Below are positions 34,229 through 42,823 of a stretch of DNA of 43,894 bases, piece after piece. Position 1 is the stretch's first letter. Each line of letters starts with the position of its first letter. A program made the position numbers and the translations under genes. The DNA is from UBA5486 sp036744795. GTDB taxonomy: Bacteria > Bacillota > UBA4882 > UBA10575. The notes below the pieces were generated by a model. The model saw nothing but the letters and a program-made list of their open reading frames with translations. It ran no database searches and had not been told where the DNA came from. Where the stretch lies: NCBI GenBank assembly GCA_036744795.1, contig DAIOHK010000019.1, positions 1 to 43,894 on the forward strand. The letters run 5' to 3'.

Positions 34229-35371
34229 CTAGCCTAACCTGGCCAGTAGTAATCCAGCTACAACCGCCGAACCAATAACCCCGGCCACATTAGGACCCAT
34301 CGCATGCATTAAAAGATAGTTTCCCGGACGTTCCTCGGCTCCCATCTTCTGCACCACTCTGGCCGCCATCGGCACGGCTGATACTCCTGCTGCTCCAATC
34401 AGAGGGTTAATCTTTCCTCCACTTAGTTTACACATCAGGCGGCCAAAGAGCAACCCGCCCATAGTTCCAAACCCAAAGGCAAATAGTCCCAGCAGGATAA
34501 TTTTAATCGTCTCCCAAGTGAGAAAATGCTCGGCACTGGCCTTAGCACCAACAGATAAACCCAGAAAAATCGTGATAATATTAATCAGTTCATTTTGAGC
34601 GGTTTTGGAAAGACGATCAACCACCCCTGATTCCCGCATTAGATTCCCTAGCATCAATGCACCCAATAAAGGCGCTGCTGAAGGTAGAATCAGAGAAACG
34701 AGCGTGGTAACAATAATTGGGAAAAGCACCTTTTCCGTCTTGGTAACCGGACGAAGTTGCTCCATCACAATTTCCCGTTCCTCCTTGGGAACAATCAATT
34801 TCATTAATGGCGGTTGAATAATCGGAATCAATGCCATATAGGAATAAGCAGCAATTGCAATCGGTCCTAATAGATCCGGTTTTAAACGGCTAGTCAGAAA
34901 GATCGCTGTCGGGCCATCCGCTCCCCCGATAATCCCGATAGAAGCAGCTGATTTTAGATCAAAACCTAATAAAATAGCACCAATCAAAGCTACAAAGATC
35001 CCCAATTGAGCCGCTGCGCCCAGGAGTATACTTTTTGGGTTAGCTATTAGCGGTGCAAAGTCAGTCATGGCACCTACCCCCAAAAAGATTAAGGGGGGAT
35101 AAATTCCTAATTCTACACCCTGATAGAGATAATAGATTAATCCACCAGGCTGAAACTGGCCATTTACCACAGAAGAACCATCCATTAACCCAGCCAAAGG
35201 CAGGTTGGTCAGTAAAGCCCCAAAGGCAATTGGTAGTAAAAGCAATGGTTCATACTGTTTCTTAATCGCCAGGTACAATAGAACAAAGGAGACAATAATC
35301 ATTACGGCTTGCCCAAGAGTAATATGGGCAAAACCAGTAGACAGGGCTAACTCTTTTAAATTTTCCAACAT
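34229..35371 (-). CDS. oadB: Na+-translocating decarboxylase beta subunit
   Basis: Membrane subunit that decarboxylates carboxybiotin and exports Na+. The 380-residue protein has about nine to eleven hydrophobic segments. Diagnostic sequences are IGIIGGADGPTAIFLTSRL (conserved aspartate in the ion path), VSAVPMAARVVQKMG and MGPNVAGVIGSAV near the C-terminus. ATG 35371 follows GGGGAGGATG. It lies between the biotin carrier and oadA in a four-gene operon. Confidence 0.97.
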   Translation of the reverse strand: MLENLKELALSTGFAHITLGQAVMIIVSFVLLYLAIKKQYEPLLLLPIAFGALLTNLPLAGLMDGSSVVNGQFQPGGLIYYLYQGVELGIYPPLIFLGVGAMTDFAPLIANPKSILLGAAAQLGIFVALIGAILLGFDLKSAASIGIIGGADGPTAIFLTSRLKPDLLGPIAIAAYSYMALIPIIQPPLMKLIVPKEEREIVMEQLRPVTKTEKVLFPIIVTTLVSLILPSAAPLLGALMLGNLMRESGVVDRLSKTAQNELINIITIFLGLSVGAKASAEHFLTWETIKIILLGLFAFGFGTMGGLLFGRLMCKLSGGKINPLIGAAGVSAVPMAARVVQKMGAEERPGNYLLMHAMGPNVAGVIGSAVVAGLLLARLG

Positions 35372-35387
35372 TATTTACATCCTCCCC

Positions 35388-35765
35388 TTAAAACCGAAGG
35401 GTCAATAAGATGTCCCCTGTATTAACAGAAGCTCCAACCTGAACAAAAATCTGACCCACTGTCCCTGCCTCCGGAGCCACGATCTCATTCTCCATTTTTA
35501 ATGCTTCTAAGGTTAAAAGAACCTGGCCTTTTTTAACCTGTTCACCAGGTTTCACTTTCACATCCATAATGGTACCGCCCAAGGGAGCCGGAACTGATTC
35601 CTCACCTGCAGCAATATTCTGAGACTGAACCTGAGGAGCAGGAGCTGGAGCAGAAGTAGCAGGAGCTACCGATTGAGCCGGTGCAAAACCAGCGTTCCCT
35701 TGAGAAATCTCTTCCACACTAACTTCATAAGTTTTACCATTTACTGTTACTTTAAAGAACTGCAT
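35388..35765 (-). CDS. Biotin carrier protein of the decarboxylase
   Basis: A 125-residue mobile carrier that shuttles the carboxyl group from OadA to OadB. The C-terminal biotinyl domain (about 57-125) has the biotin motif EALKMEN with lysine 90 as attachment site, and GTIMDVKVKPGEQVKKGQ. An N-terminal 20-residue strand region is joined by an Ala/Pro-rich linker (about 28-50). The layout resembles the gamma/carrier subunits of glutaconyl-CoA and methylmalonyl-CoA decarboxylases. It lies 16 bp upstream of oadB. Confidence 0.94.
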   Translation of the reverse strand: MQFFKVTVNGKTYEVSVEEISQGNAGFAPAQSVAPATSAPAPAPQVQSQNIAAGEESVPAPLGGTIMDVKVKPGEQVKKGQVLLTLEALKMENEIVAPEAGTVGQIFVQVGASVNTGDILLTLRF

Positions 35766-35821
35766 GATATTTATCCTCCTCTTTATTTAAGTTAATCAAC
35801 TGATTTTAAAGAAACAATCTT

Positions 35822-36148
35822 CTAATTCACTCCGGAAATCGCAGCCATTATAGCTGCTACTGATTCATCTTCATTCCCACCTGCGGAGTTTATCTCCCGG
35901 AAACGGACTATTGCCTGTTTTTGTTCAGGTAATAGTTTAGAAAGAACCGCCATCATTGCAATAAACTCTTCACCCTTAAGTTCATCGGGAGAAATAGCCG
36001 GAGGTTGCTTTGTAGTCTCCACCTTTGCTGGTTCTTTACCAATTAATTCAGACATTAGTTTGATGATAAACATTAGAAATAACAAAACAATAAAAGTAGT
36101 TGTTAAACCAGAAAAAAGAATCTCTACCCCGACCATTAGGTTATTCAT
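35822..36148 (-). CDS. oadG: Decarboxylase gamma subunit (OadG-like)
   Basis: Small membrane subunit that assembles the pump. One N-terminal transmembrane helix (about residues 8-32, ILFSGLTTTFIVLLFLMFIIKLM) is followed by a charged, proline-containing segment and a conserved ISPDELKGEEFIAMMAVL. At 108 residues it is normal. Zinc-ligand histidines known from Klebsiella OadG are not seen. ATG 36148 has GAGG close by and AAAGGAGG further up. It is the first gene of the oad operon. Confidence 0.88.
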   Translation of the reverse strand: MNNLMVGVEILFSGLTTTFIVLLFLMFIIKLMSELIGKEPAKVETTKQPPAISPDELKGEEFIAMMAVLSKLLPEQKQAIVRFREINSAGGNEDESVAAIMAAISGVN

Positions 36149-36575
36149 CCTCGCTGTCTAGCCTCCTTTTTATTGAATTTTATCAACCAGACCACATACT
36201 TCCGCGCATACTAAAACTACTACTGCGGACAAAACTAGGTAATCTAGAAGGAAAAACAGCTCGACAGATTCTAAACATGGTTCTATTAGGCTAAACTCAC
36301 AGTATATATTAGGATTTCTTGTATTTTTCGACATTTAGTAAATGTAAAAAAAACATATATAAATTGTAAATCTGGAGTTAGCCGCCAGGACGAGCAAATT
36401 CCCCCATTTGAATAAAATAATACTAGAAAGCAAGATGAAAATCAAGAATATCTCCCAACCAATTTCCTTTTAATGAAACTTTAACTTTTTACGGTTGCCC
36501 GATGCAGGGATTCGCCATTCTTTAACGAAATTAATGTTACTTCTATATGAACAAAAAAATTAGGAGGTGTTTGTG
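36149..36575. other. Divergent spacer between oadG and the GNAT-like gene
   Basis: About 427 bp that must hold the divergent promoters of the oad operon and the plus-strand gene. I see no confident -35/-10 pair, riboswitch or long repeat. The only clear signal is AGGAGG at 36562-36567. Confidence 0.6.
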
Positions 36576-37891
36576 GTGGGAATTACACTTTCAAATAAAC
36601 TCCCTGAGACTTCCCAGGTGTTCATCTCCCGGGTTCTCGCCAAACGTGATTGGAAAGTTTTTATTAATCTTCCCTGGCAACTTTATAAGGATGACCCCAA
36701 CTGGGTTCCTCCTTTAAAGTCCGATATGTGGGATACCTTAAGCCCTGAAAAAAATCCCCTAATGAAACTTGGACCTTACCAATACTTTATTGCCTGGCTC
36801 GATGGTAAACCGGTTGGCCGCATTGGGACTGGTATTGATAAGAATTTGAACAAGAAGAAAAATAAAAAAGAAGGTTATATTACTCTCTTCGAATCAATCA
36901 ATGATTATCAGGTAGCTTCCGCTCTGTTCGACGCAGCCACCGATTGGCTAAAGGCAAAAGGTATTAACTCTGTGACCGGACCTCAATCCCCGTCAAACGG
37001 GGATGATTACCGTGGTTTGTTAGTCAAAGGTTTTGACTCCATGCCAGTCTTAATGAACTCCTATAACCCGCCATATTATGAAGCTTTCTTTGACCAATAT
37101 GGTTTTACCAAGGATTTTGACAGGTANNNNNNNNNNNNNNNNNNNNNNNNNNNNNNNNNNNNNNNNNNNNNNNNNNNNNNNNNNNNNNNNNNNNNNNNNN
37201 NNNNNNNNNNNNNNNNNNNNNNNNNNCATATTATGAAGCTTTCTTTGACCAATATGGTTTTACCAAGGATTTTGACAGGTACGCTTTTTACTATGATCTC
37301 TCCAAACCCGTTACTCAGCGTTTTGAACAAAATATGGATGCTCTAAAGAAACGTTATCAATTTTCAGTAAGAAAACTTAACCTGAAAAACCTTGATGAAG
37401 AAATTGAAGGCCTCCAAAGACTAATTGCCTGCTCCATGCCGGAAGAATGGCCGGATATGGTTCCACCAGGCATCGAAGAGATAAAAGATGAAGCAAATAA
37501 ATTAATACCAGTGGCGGATGAAGATCTTTTACTTGTAGCTATTAATTCTGAAGGCCAACATATCGGCCTAGCAATCGCACTACCCGATTACAATCAGGTG
37601 TTAAAGAGGTTAAATGGAAAACTCTTCCCCATCGGTTTCCTGAAATTCCTCTGGTACAAAAAGAAGATCACTGGTGGCCGAATCTTTATTTTGATGGTAG
37701 ACCCGGAATATCATAAAAAGGGAGTTTCCGGTGCTCTCTATCTGCAGATGTTTAAAAATGCTTTGCAAAAAGGCTATATTTATGGAGAAGGCTCCACCAT
37801 TCATGAGTTTAATACAAAAATGGTGAATGATGCGATTAAAGCCGGTGGTGACCTCTACAAGATCTACCGGATTTATCGAAAGGACTTTTAA
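36576..37891 (+). CDS. GNAT-like acetyltransferase-related protein, split by an assembly gap
   Basis: The true gene is interrupted by 100 N (37127-37226), and the 55 bp on both sides (37072-37126 and 37227-37281) are identical. Removing the gap and one copy joins 36576-37126 to 37282-37891 in frame and gives about 386 residues. The merged protein has FINLPWQLYKDDPNWVPPL near its start, a mid-part VGRIGTGID and VTGPQSPSNGDDYRGLLVKGF, and a C-terminal segment VDPEYHKKGVSGALYLQMFKNALQKGY resembling the acetyl-CoA-binding helix of GNAT enzymes. The reaction is unknown. The start is GTG 36576 (or GTG 36573) after AGGAGG. Confidence 0.8.
37072..37281. other. Scaffold gap with duplicated contig ends
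   Basis: One hundred N flanked by the same 55-bp sequence. This is the signature of two contigs that overlap but were joined as if separate. It is not a biological repeat. Confidence 0.97.
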
Positions 37892-37916
37892 TTTTATCAT
37901 TTTATAAAAAGCAAAC

Positions 37917-37944
37917 AAAAAATCGCCTTTTTAGGCGATTTTTT
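37917..37944 (+). terminator. Terminator of the GNAT-like gene
   Basis: AAAATCGCCT-TTT-AGGCGATTTTTT, a near-perfect stem with a T6 run, 26 bp after the stop. It may also act on the opposite strand. Confidence 0.88.
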
Positions 37945-38038
37945 AATGTTGCTAAACGTTTATTTCTTTGTAACGTCCTGTTCATGCTGTTGTTATAATA
38001 TAAGTTTGTCACCCCTCCTTTTTTCCTCCTTTGTTCAG

Positions 38039-38063
38039 GCCTCTGCGTGAAAAATGCAGAGGC
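38039..38063. terminator. Hairpin after tlyA, possible terminator
   Basis: GCCTCTGC-N9-GCAGAGGC is a perfect 8-bp stem ten bases after the tlyA stop. The T-rich side is on the plus strand, so its role for tlyA is unclear. Confidence 0.5.
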
Positions 38064-38072
38064 TTATATTTT

Positions 38073-38870
38073 TCATTTCAGACTCTCCCAAGCTTGGACT
38101 ATTATATTTTCTATCATTTCAGGATTAGGTTTTGCTTTTATCTCTTGCACTTTTTCCCATTGAATTAAATACTCGATATTCCCTTTTGGGCCTAAGATCG
38201 GGGAATAAGTTAAGCCAGCACAATTTAGACCCGATTCGAAACCAGCCTGAACAATATTGGTCAAAACTTCCTGATGTGTTTCTGCTGAACGCACTACCCC
38301 ATTCTTCCCCACTTTATCCCGTCCCGCTTCAAACTGCGGTTTAATTAGAGAAATTATCTCCCCATCCAAAGGAAGTATACCTATCAATGCCGGTAAAACT
38401 TTAGTAATAGAAATAAAAGAGAGATCTGCCGTAATCAAACTGGGGATAACAGGAAGCTGATCCGGAGTTAAATAACGGACATTTGTCTTTTCCATTAATA
38501 CTACCCGCGGATCTTGCCTAAGCTTCCAAGCAAATTGTCCATAACCAACATCGACAGCAATCACTTTCTCCGCCCCATTTTGTAATAAACAGTCAGTAAA
38601 ACCACCAGTAGAAGCTCCGGCATCCAAGCAGATTCGTCCTTTGATTTCAACCCGGAAGACCTCTAGTGCACGGGAAAGTTTGAACCCTCCACGACTAACA
38701 TAGGGTGGGCCTTCATTTACTTTAATCTCTGCTTCCAAAGCAACCTTAGTTCCGGGTTTATCAACAATCTTACCCTCAACCATCACCTCTCCAGCCATAA
38801 TTAGTCCCTTTGCCTTTTCCCTGCTTAATGCAAGTCCCCTTTTTACTAACAGCAGATCTATTCTTTCCAT
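38073..38870 (-). CDS. tlyA: TlyA-family rRNA 2'-O-methyltransferase
   Basis: An S4 RNA-binding domain (residues 1-60; RIDLLLVKRGLALSREKAKGLIMAG) is fused to an FtsJ-like methyltransferase domain. The SAM motif is LDAGASTGGFTDCLL (82-96), VIAVDVGYGQ follows, and a catalytic lysine is in GGFKLSRAL (about 64). The family methylates ribose in 16S and 23S rRNA; some members were first called hemolysins. At 265 residues it is normal. In many Bacillota tlyA lies near recN and sporulation genes, which is not the case here. Confidence 0.94.
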   Translation of the reverse strand: MERIDLLLVKRGLALSREKAKGLIMAGEVMVEGKIVDKPGTKVALEAEIKVNEGPPYVSRGGFKLSRALEVFRVEIKGRICLDAGASTGGFTDCLLQNGAEKVIAVDVGYGQFAWKLRQDPRVVLMEKTNVRYLTPDQLPVIPSLITADLSFISITKVLPALIGILPLDGEIISLIKPQFEAGRDKVGKNGVVRSAETHQEVLTNIVQAGFESGLNCAGLTYSPILGPKGNIEYLIQWEKVQEIKAKPNPEMIENIIVQAWESLK

Positions 38871-38901
38871 AATAACTTCCTTTCCTAAAAAATGGAGAAC
38901 A

Positions 38902-40332
38902 TCACCCTTGAAACTCCCAAATCATCCCTGACCAGGGCGGAAGGGTAAGCTGGAAATGTTCACTAAAATTAATCCCCTCACCGATTACTGGATAAACCTG
39001 TCTCCAGATTCCCCGTGTCCCCGGTGACAGTAATAATGATACATTTTCCATCGTATCCTGGTTATTAAAGAGTACTAGCATCCGCTCTTTCCCATAGCTT
39101 CGCCAGTATCCATAGACCCCATTCTGACCAGCTAGAGCCGTCTGGAAATCTCCTCTTCTCAAAGCTAATTTCTCTTTACGCAACTTAATCAGATCCTTAG
39201 TTGCTGTAAAAATCTCTTTATCCCATAACTTCTCATCCCAGATCATCGTCTTCCGGCAGTCCGGATCTTTTTCCCCTGTCATCCCTATCTCATCACCATA
39301 ATAAATCACTGGAACTCCAGGATAAGTGAGCAAAAATAATAAAGCCTGCAACATTTTCCGGCGCTCTCCCCGACAAATAGTAAGAAAACGCTGCGTATCA
39401 TGACTCCCTAATAAATTGAACATACTCATCATTGTTTTCAGAGAATAACGGGACCGGAGGGCAGTCAGTCTCTGATCAAACAGATTAGCACTAATCTCTT
39501 TCTTGGCAAAAAAGGAAATGATTAAATCCCGGAGCGGATAATTCATTACTGAATCAAACTTATCACCCTGTAACCAGTATGCAGCATCTTCCCAGATTTC
39601 TCCCACAATATACGCATCAGGATTAAGCGTCTTAACTAACCGACGGAAGATCGGCCAAAAATCTGCTCTCACTTCATTAGGAACATCAAGTCTCCACCCA
39701 TCGATACCAGTCAAAGTCCAAAACGCAACCACTCTTAAAATGTAACGGATCACTTCTCGATCTCCGTAATTCAATTTGGGAAGAGTCTTAAAACCCCACC
39801 AGCAATCATAGTTTGGTTTAGGAGACTGTATTACTGGAAACCGGCAGTTATACCACTGATGAAAGGGCGAACTTTTCCCTTGGCGCATTACATCCCGGAA
39901 AGCCCAAAACTGATCTCCGGTATGATTGAACACCCCATCCAGAATCAACCTCATCCCTGACCGGTGGAGTTCTTTCAACATGCTTATATAAGTCCGAAAA
40001 TCACCAAAATCCGGAGAGATACGCAGATAATCTCTTGTATCATATTTATGATTAGATGGGGCATCAAAAATTGGGTTAAGATATAAAGCATTTACCCCTA
40101 GTTCCTTAAGATAGGGTATCTTCTTCCTAATCCCTGCCAAATCGCCCCCAAAAAAATTAAACAAACCCGGTTTTTCCCCCCAAGGTGTAATAGGAGAAGG
40201 ATCATTAGAGGGGTCACCATTATAAAAACGTTCGGGAAAAATCTGATAAAAAACCGTATTTTCAAGCCAAGCAGGATCCGGAAGATTTTCTGCTTTATTT
40301 GTTTGGTCTGAAAATACCACATTCTGTTGCAT
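38902..40332 (-). CDS. Cytosolic GH13 alpha-glucan hydrolase (neopullulanase/cyclomaltodextrinase-like)
   Basis: Hydrolyses alpha-1,4 (and perhaps alpha-1,6) bonds of maltodextrins or cyclodextrins. The GH13 barrel is complete: DGVFNH (132-137), GWRLDVPNE with nucleophile Asp216, VGEIWE with acid/base Glu245, and LLGSHDTQR with Asp312. The sequence VFYQIFPERFYNGD near the N-terminus is typical of the subfamily GH13_20. It has no signal peptide and lacks the N-terminal CBM34 domain common in that subfamily (476 residues instead of about 580). ATG 40332 follows AGGGGGAT. A stand-alone CBM25 protein is encoded at 5458-5793. Confidence 0.93.
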   Translation of the reverse strand: MQQNVVFSDQTNKAENLPDPAWLENTVFYQIFPERFYNGDPSNDPSPITPWGEKPGLFNFFGGDLAGIRKKIPYLKELGVNALYLNPIFDAPSNHKYDTRDYLRISPDFGDFRTYISMLKELHRSGMRLILDGVFNHTGDQFWAFRDVMRQGKSSPFHQWYNCRFPVIQSPKPNYDCWWGFKTLPKLNYGDREVIRYILRVVAFWTLTGIDGWRLDVPNEVRADFWPIFRRLVKTLNPDAYIVGEIWEDAAYWLQGDKFDSVMNYPLRDLIISFFAKKEISANLFDQRLTALRSRYSLKTMMSMFNLLGSHDTQRFLTICRGERRKMLQALLFLLTYPGVPVIYYGDEIGMTGEKDPDCRKTMIWDEKLWDKEIFTATKDLIKLRKEKLALRRGDFQTALAGQNGVYGYWRSYGKERMLVLFNNQDTMENVSLLLSPGTRGIWRQVYPVIGEGINFSEHFQLTLPPWSGMIWEFQG

Positions 40333-40660
40333 TACTATCCCCCTGTTCTCGTAATTCGTCCTAGTCCCGAGTATAAGAATAACTCTCTTCTTAAGCTTGG
40401 TTCTCAGATGTAAGAGCCTCTAATGGAATTCCTAAATATATGGACTCTTTACCGCTATTTTGATGTTAACAGCTTTAACTTTCTGTTACAAGCGGTAAGT
40501 TACGGTAACAGGGGATATAGCTGGGTCTCGTAGCTCGACTTACAAGTTAAGCCTCTGATGTTTTTAACTATTACTAATAGGATTTTTCTCTTTCCCTACG
40601 AAGGACCAACAAGAGCAACGAGCATATTACGGTAAACCCATCTTAAGTAAAAATTCAATG
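40333..40660. other. Spacer with degenerate CTCG-bounded repeat
   Basis: A 328-bp space with no gene. About 40525-40625 carries a degenerate copy of the CTCG hairpin repeat (TCGTAGCTCGACTT...GCCTC...CTACGAAGG...CAACGAGC). I see no T-rich terminator for the flavoprotein gene that ends at 40661. Confidence 0.5.
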
Positions 40661-41506
40661 CTACGACAAGTAATCCACAGCCGCCAGCGCAGCAACTAAT
40701 CCTTCGCCTACTGCCTTCGCGATTTGCCAAGGCCTCCCAGTACAATCACCAGCAGCAAAAACACCGGGAATACTAGTCGCCATCTGCCGATTTACCTTAA
40801 TCGCATCACTTTCCATCTGTAGACCTGGTAATAATCGTTCCAATGGTAAACTGGCCCGTTCAATAAAGACTCCTTCCACTTCATAGCTTCCTTCCGAAGT
40901 AGTAACTCCGGTTAATCTCTCTTTGCCATGAAACTCTATTGGCCTACCAGAAATAATCTCGATTCGCGAATCCAGATTATTATATTCACCTTTATAACGC
41001 GGGAGATAATAGACTTTATCACATAAATCCGCTAGAAAATTTGCTTCTTTTTCCCCTTCAACCAATTCAGAAAGGAAGAATACTTTTTTCCCGCGGAAAA
41101 ACATCCCATCGCAAGTGGCGCAATAACTTACCCCTTTCCCTACCAATTGCTCTTCCCCGCGAATCGTAGCCTTCTGGGGAGTACCAGTAGCTAGAATAAC
41201 TGATCTGGCCTGGTAGATTTCATTTTTACCCATACCCTGAAAAACTCCATCTTCCCAACTAAGGTTTAAAATTTCATCGTTTTTAATCTCTACCCCATTA
41301 TCTACCGCATGTGCCTTGTATTTTTCCGCTAAAGCTAACCCTGTAATTTCGGGCAGTCCCAGATAATTATCAACCCGATGAGCTTGTCGTAGTTTATTAC
41401 TTGACTCTTCCTTGCCAACCAGTACAACCCGCTTGTTTCTTCTCCGACCATTTAAAGCGGCAGATAATCCGGCTGGTCCTCCTCCAACAACTAGGATATC
41501 ATACAT
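40661..41506 (-). CDS. Thioredoxin-reductase-like flavoprotein lacking the NADPH motif
   Basis: A 281-residue member of the thioredoxin reductase family with the FAD-binding GGGPAG (8-13), the redox-active CATC (129-132) and the C-terminal FAD site VFAAGDCTGRPWQ. In NADPH-dependent enzymes, GGGxSAxEEA and HRRxxxR follow the CxxC. Here that region reads KKVFFLSELVEGEKEANF (about 140-157) and LPRYKGEY, so both motifs are missing. Clostridial ferredoxin-dependent flavin thioredoxin reductases show the same loss. The likely electron donor is therefore ferredoxin, but this is inference. No thioredoxin gene is adjacent. Confidence 0.88.
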   Translation of the reverse strand: MYDILVVGGGPAGLSAALNGRRRNKRVVLVGKEESSNKLRQAHRVDNYLGLPEITGLALAEKYKAHAVDNGVEIKNDEILNLSWEDGVFQGMGKNEIYQARSVILATGTPQKATIRGEEQLVGKGVSYCATCDGMFFRGKKVFFLSELVEGEKEANFLADLCDKVYYLPRYKGEYNNLDSRIEIISGRPIEFHGKERLTGVTTSEGSYEVEGVFIERASLPLERLLPGLQMESDAIKVNRQMATSIPGVFAAGDCTGRPWQIAKAVGEGLVAALAAVDYLS

Positions 41507-41682
41507 ATAATAACCCCTCCCTGAATCTTTCTGTTTTCCATTTTACCATTTATTATCTAAAAGACAAACAAACCTTTTTCAACTATAAAGTACTGTAAGT
41601 ATTCTAATCTAATCATAATAATTTAAATTATAGTACTACAAGGGAATTTATACAATTTCCTCAATTAATAATAAAAAAGAGA

Positions 41683-41688
41683 TATAAT
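41683..41688 (+). promoter_or_regulatory. Possible -10 of the SDR gene
   Basis: TATAAT 62 bp before the ATG; the -35 is weak. A second TATAAT-like box lies close downstream. Confidence 0.4.
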
Positions 41689-41749
41689 CTTTATAATAGA
41701 AAAAATTCCATGGCTTAAATAATTTCCTCACTTGAAAGAAGGGTTATAA

Positions 41750-42484
41750 ATGAAAAAAACTGCTATTATTACCGGTGCTTCTCGTGGAATTGGCCAGGCT
41801 ACCGCTAGTCTCTTCGCAGCCAATAATTATAATGTCCTTATCAATTATAACCATTCAGTAGATGCCGCTTTTCAGCTTTACCATAATCTACGTAAAAAAG
41901 AGTATTCGGTCGCCTTATTCAAAGCCGATGTTACCAACCGCCAGGAAGTTGATAAGATGACCGATTATTGCCTAAATACATTTGGAGCTGTAGACCTATT
42001 AATTAATAATGCCGGGATTGCTCAATCCCGTTTATTCATTGATCTCTCGATCGAAGACTGGAAGAAAATGATCGACACCAATCTAACAGGAGTCTTCCAT
42101 TGCACACAAAGCATTCTCAGACATATGATCCCCCGGAAAAAAGGTAAAATAATCAATATCTCTTCTATCTGGGGACAGGTAGGCGCCTCCTGCGAAGTTC
42201 ATTACTCTGCAGCTAAAGCGGGAGTAATCGGACTTACGAAAGCCCTTGCCAAAGAGTTGGGTCCTTCAAAGATCCAGGTAAATAGTATTGCCCCGGGGAT
42301 TATTGAAACCGATATGCTAAAACCATATAACCAAGAGGAACGGGCAAGCCTGACTGACCAAACTCCGCTCGAACGTTTAGGTACCCCTTCCGATGTAGCA
42401 GCCTGTGCCCTTTTTCTCGCCTCCGAACAGGCTGATTTCATCACCGGTCAAGTGATTGGTATTAACGGTGGATTCGTCATCTGA
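41750..42484 (+). CDS. ymfI: SDR reductase, probable EF-P 5-aminopentanone reductase (YmfI-like)
   Basis: Short-chain dehydrogenase of 244 residues. NADP(H)-binding motif TGASRGIG (8-15), NNAG (86-89) and the catalytic S139-Y152-K156 are all present. FabG-type enzymes look similar, but INISSIWGQVGASCEVHYSAAK, with cysteine 148 before the catalytic tyrosine, is the pattern I associate with YmfI, which finishes the 5-aminopentanol modification of elongation factor P in Bacillus. FabG (3-oxoacyl-ACP reductase) remains possible, but no fatty-acid synthesis gene is nearby. ATG 41750 follows AGAAGGG. Confidence 0.85.
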   Translation: MKKTAIITGASRGIGQATASLFAANNYNVLINYNHSVDAAFQLYHNLRKKEYSVALFKADVTNRQEVDKMTDYCLNTFGAVDLLINNAGIAQSRLFIDLSIEDWKKMIDTNLTGVFHCTQSILRHMIPRKKGKIINISSIWGQVGASCEVHYSAAKAGVIGLTKALAKELGPSKIQVNSIAPGIIETDMLKPYNQEERASLTDQTPLERLGTPSDVAACALFLASEQADFITGQVIGINGGFVI

Positions 42485-42544
42485 GGGAATTGCATAAATA
42501 CCTTAATCGCGTATTTGACCAATACGGGAAATACCTATAGGGCT

Positions 42545-42607
42545 TGTCGATTCACCAGCCTTTGATTTACATTACTTCGTAAACTGTGGGTAGGCGGCAT
42601 GAACGAC
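42545..42607. repeat. 63-bp REP-like palindromic repeat, copy 2
   Basis: TGTCGATTCACC...GGCATGAACGAC, the same length as the copy at 18530-18592 and 47/63 identical. The ends are near-inverted. Here it lies in a gene-free region after the SDR gene. A possible third, partial copy of the right end lies at about 4892-4909. Confidence 0.72.
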
Positions 42608-42633
42608 CATATAGTGTTTTTCTTTTATTCGAG

Positions 42634-42716
42634 GTAATTGTTTAAGATTAGACAATTACTAGTGGGCTATCAATATATTGTGATCAAATCTTAAATAATT
42701 AAATATGCAATTCCTT
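42634..42716. repeat. Composite intergenic repeat, copy 3
   Basis: Hairpin GTAATTGTTTA-AGAT-TAGACAATTAC (42634-42659) is followed by AAATAATTAAATATGCAATT and CC (42693-42714). The terminal ATGCAATTCC is also inverted relative to GGAATTGCAT at 42485-42494. Confidence 0.5.
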
Positions 42717-42745
42717 AATCTTAAGACCCTTTTTAAAGATCAGAA

Positions 42746-42772
42746 ACCGGGTCCAAATAATCAGGACCCGGT
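42746..42772 (-). terminator. Strong hairpin, likely end of the small-protein transcript
   Basis: ACCGGGTCC-N9-GGACCCGGT is a perfect 9-bp stem. Only a weak T-run follows on either strand. On the minus strand it lies about 50 bp after the 37-residue gene. Confidence 0.55.
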
Positions 42773-42823
42773 CCAAAGAGTATCAATCAAGCTAACCTTT
42801 TTTCAAACTAAGGAGAATACGGT

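Noticed and set aside
37072..37281. A direct repeat of 55 bp around a spacer, as in an insertion or recombination site
   Set aside because: The spacer is 100 N and the frame is restored by collapsing it, so it is an assembly artefact.
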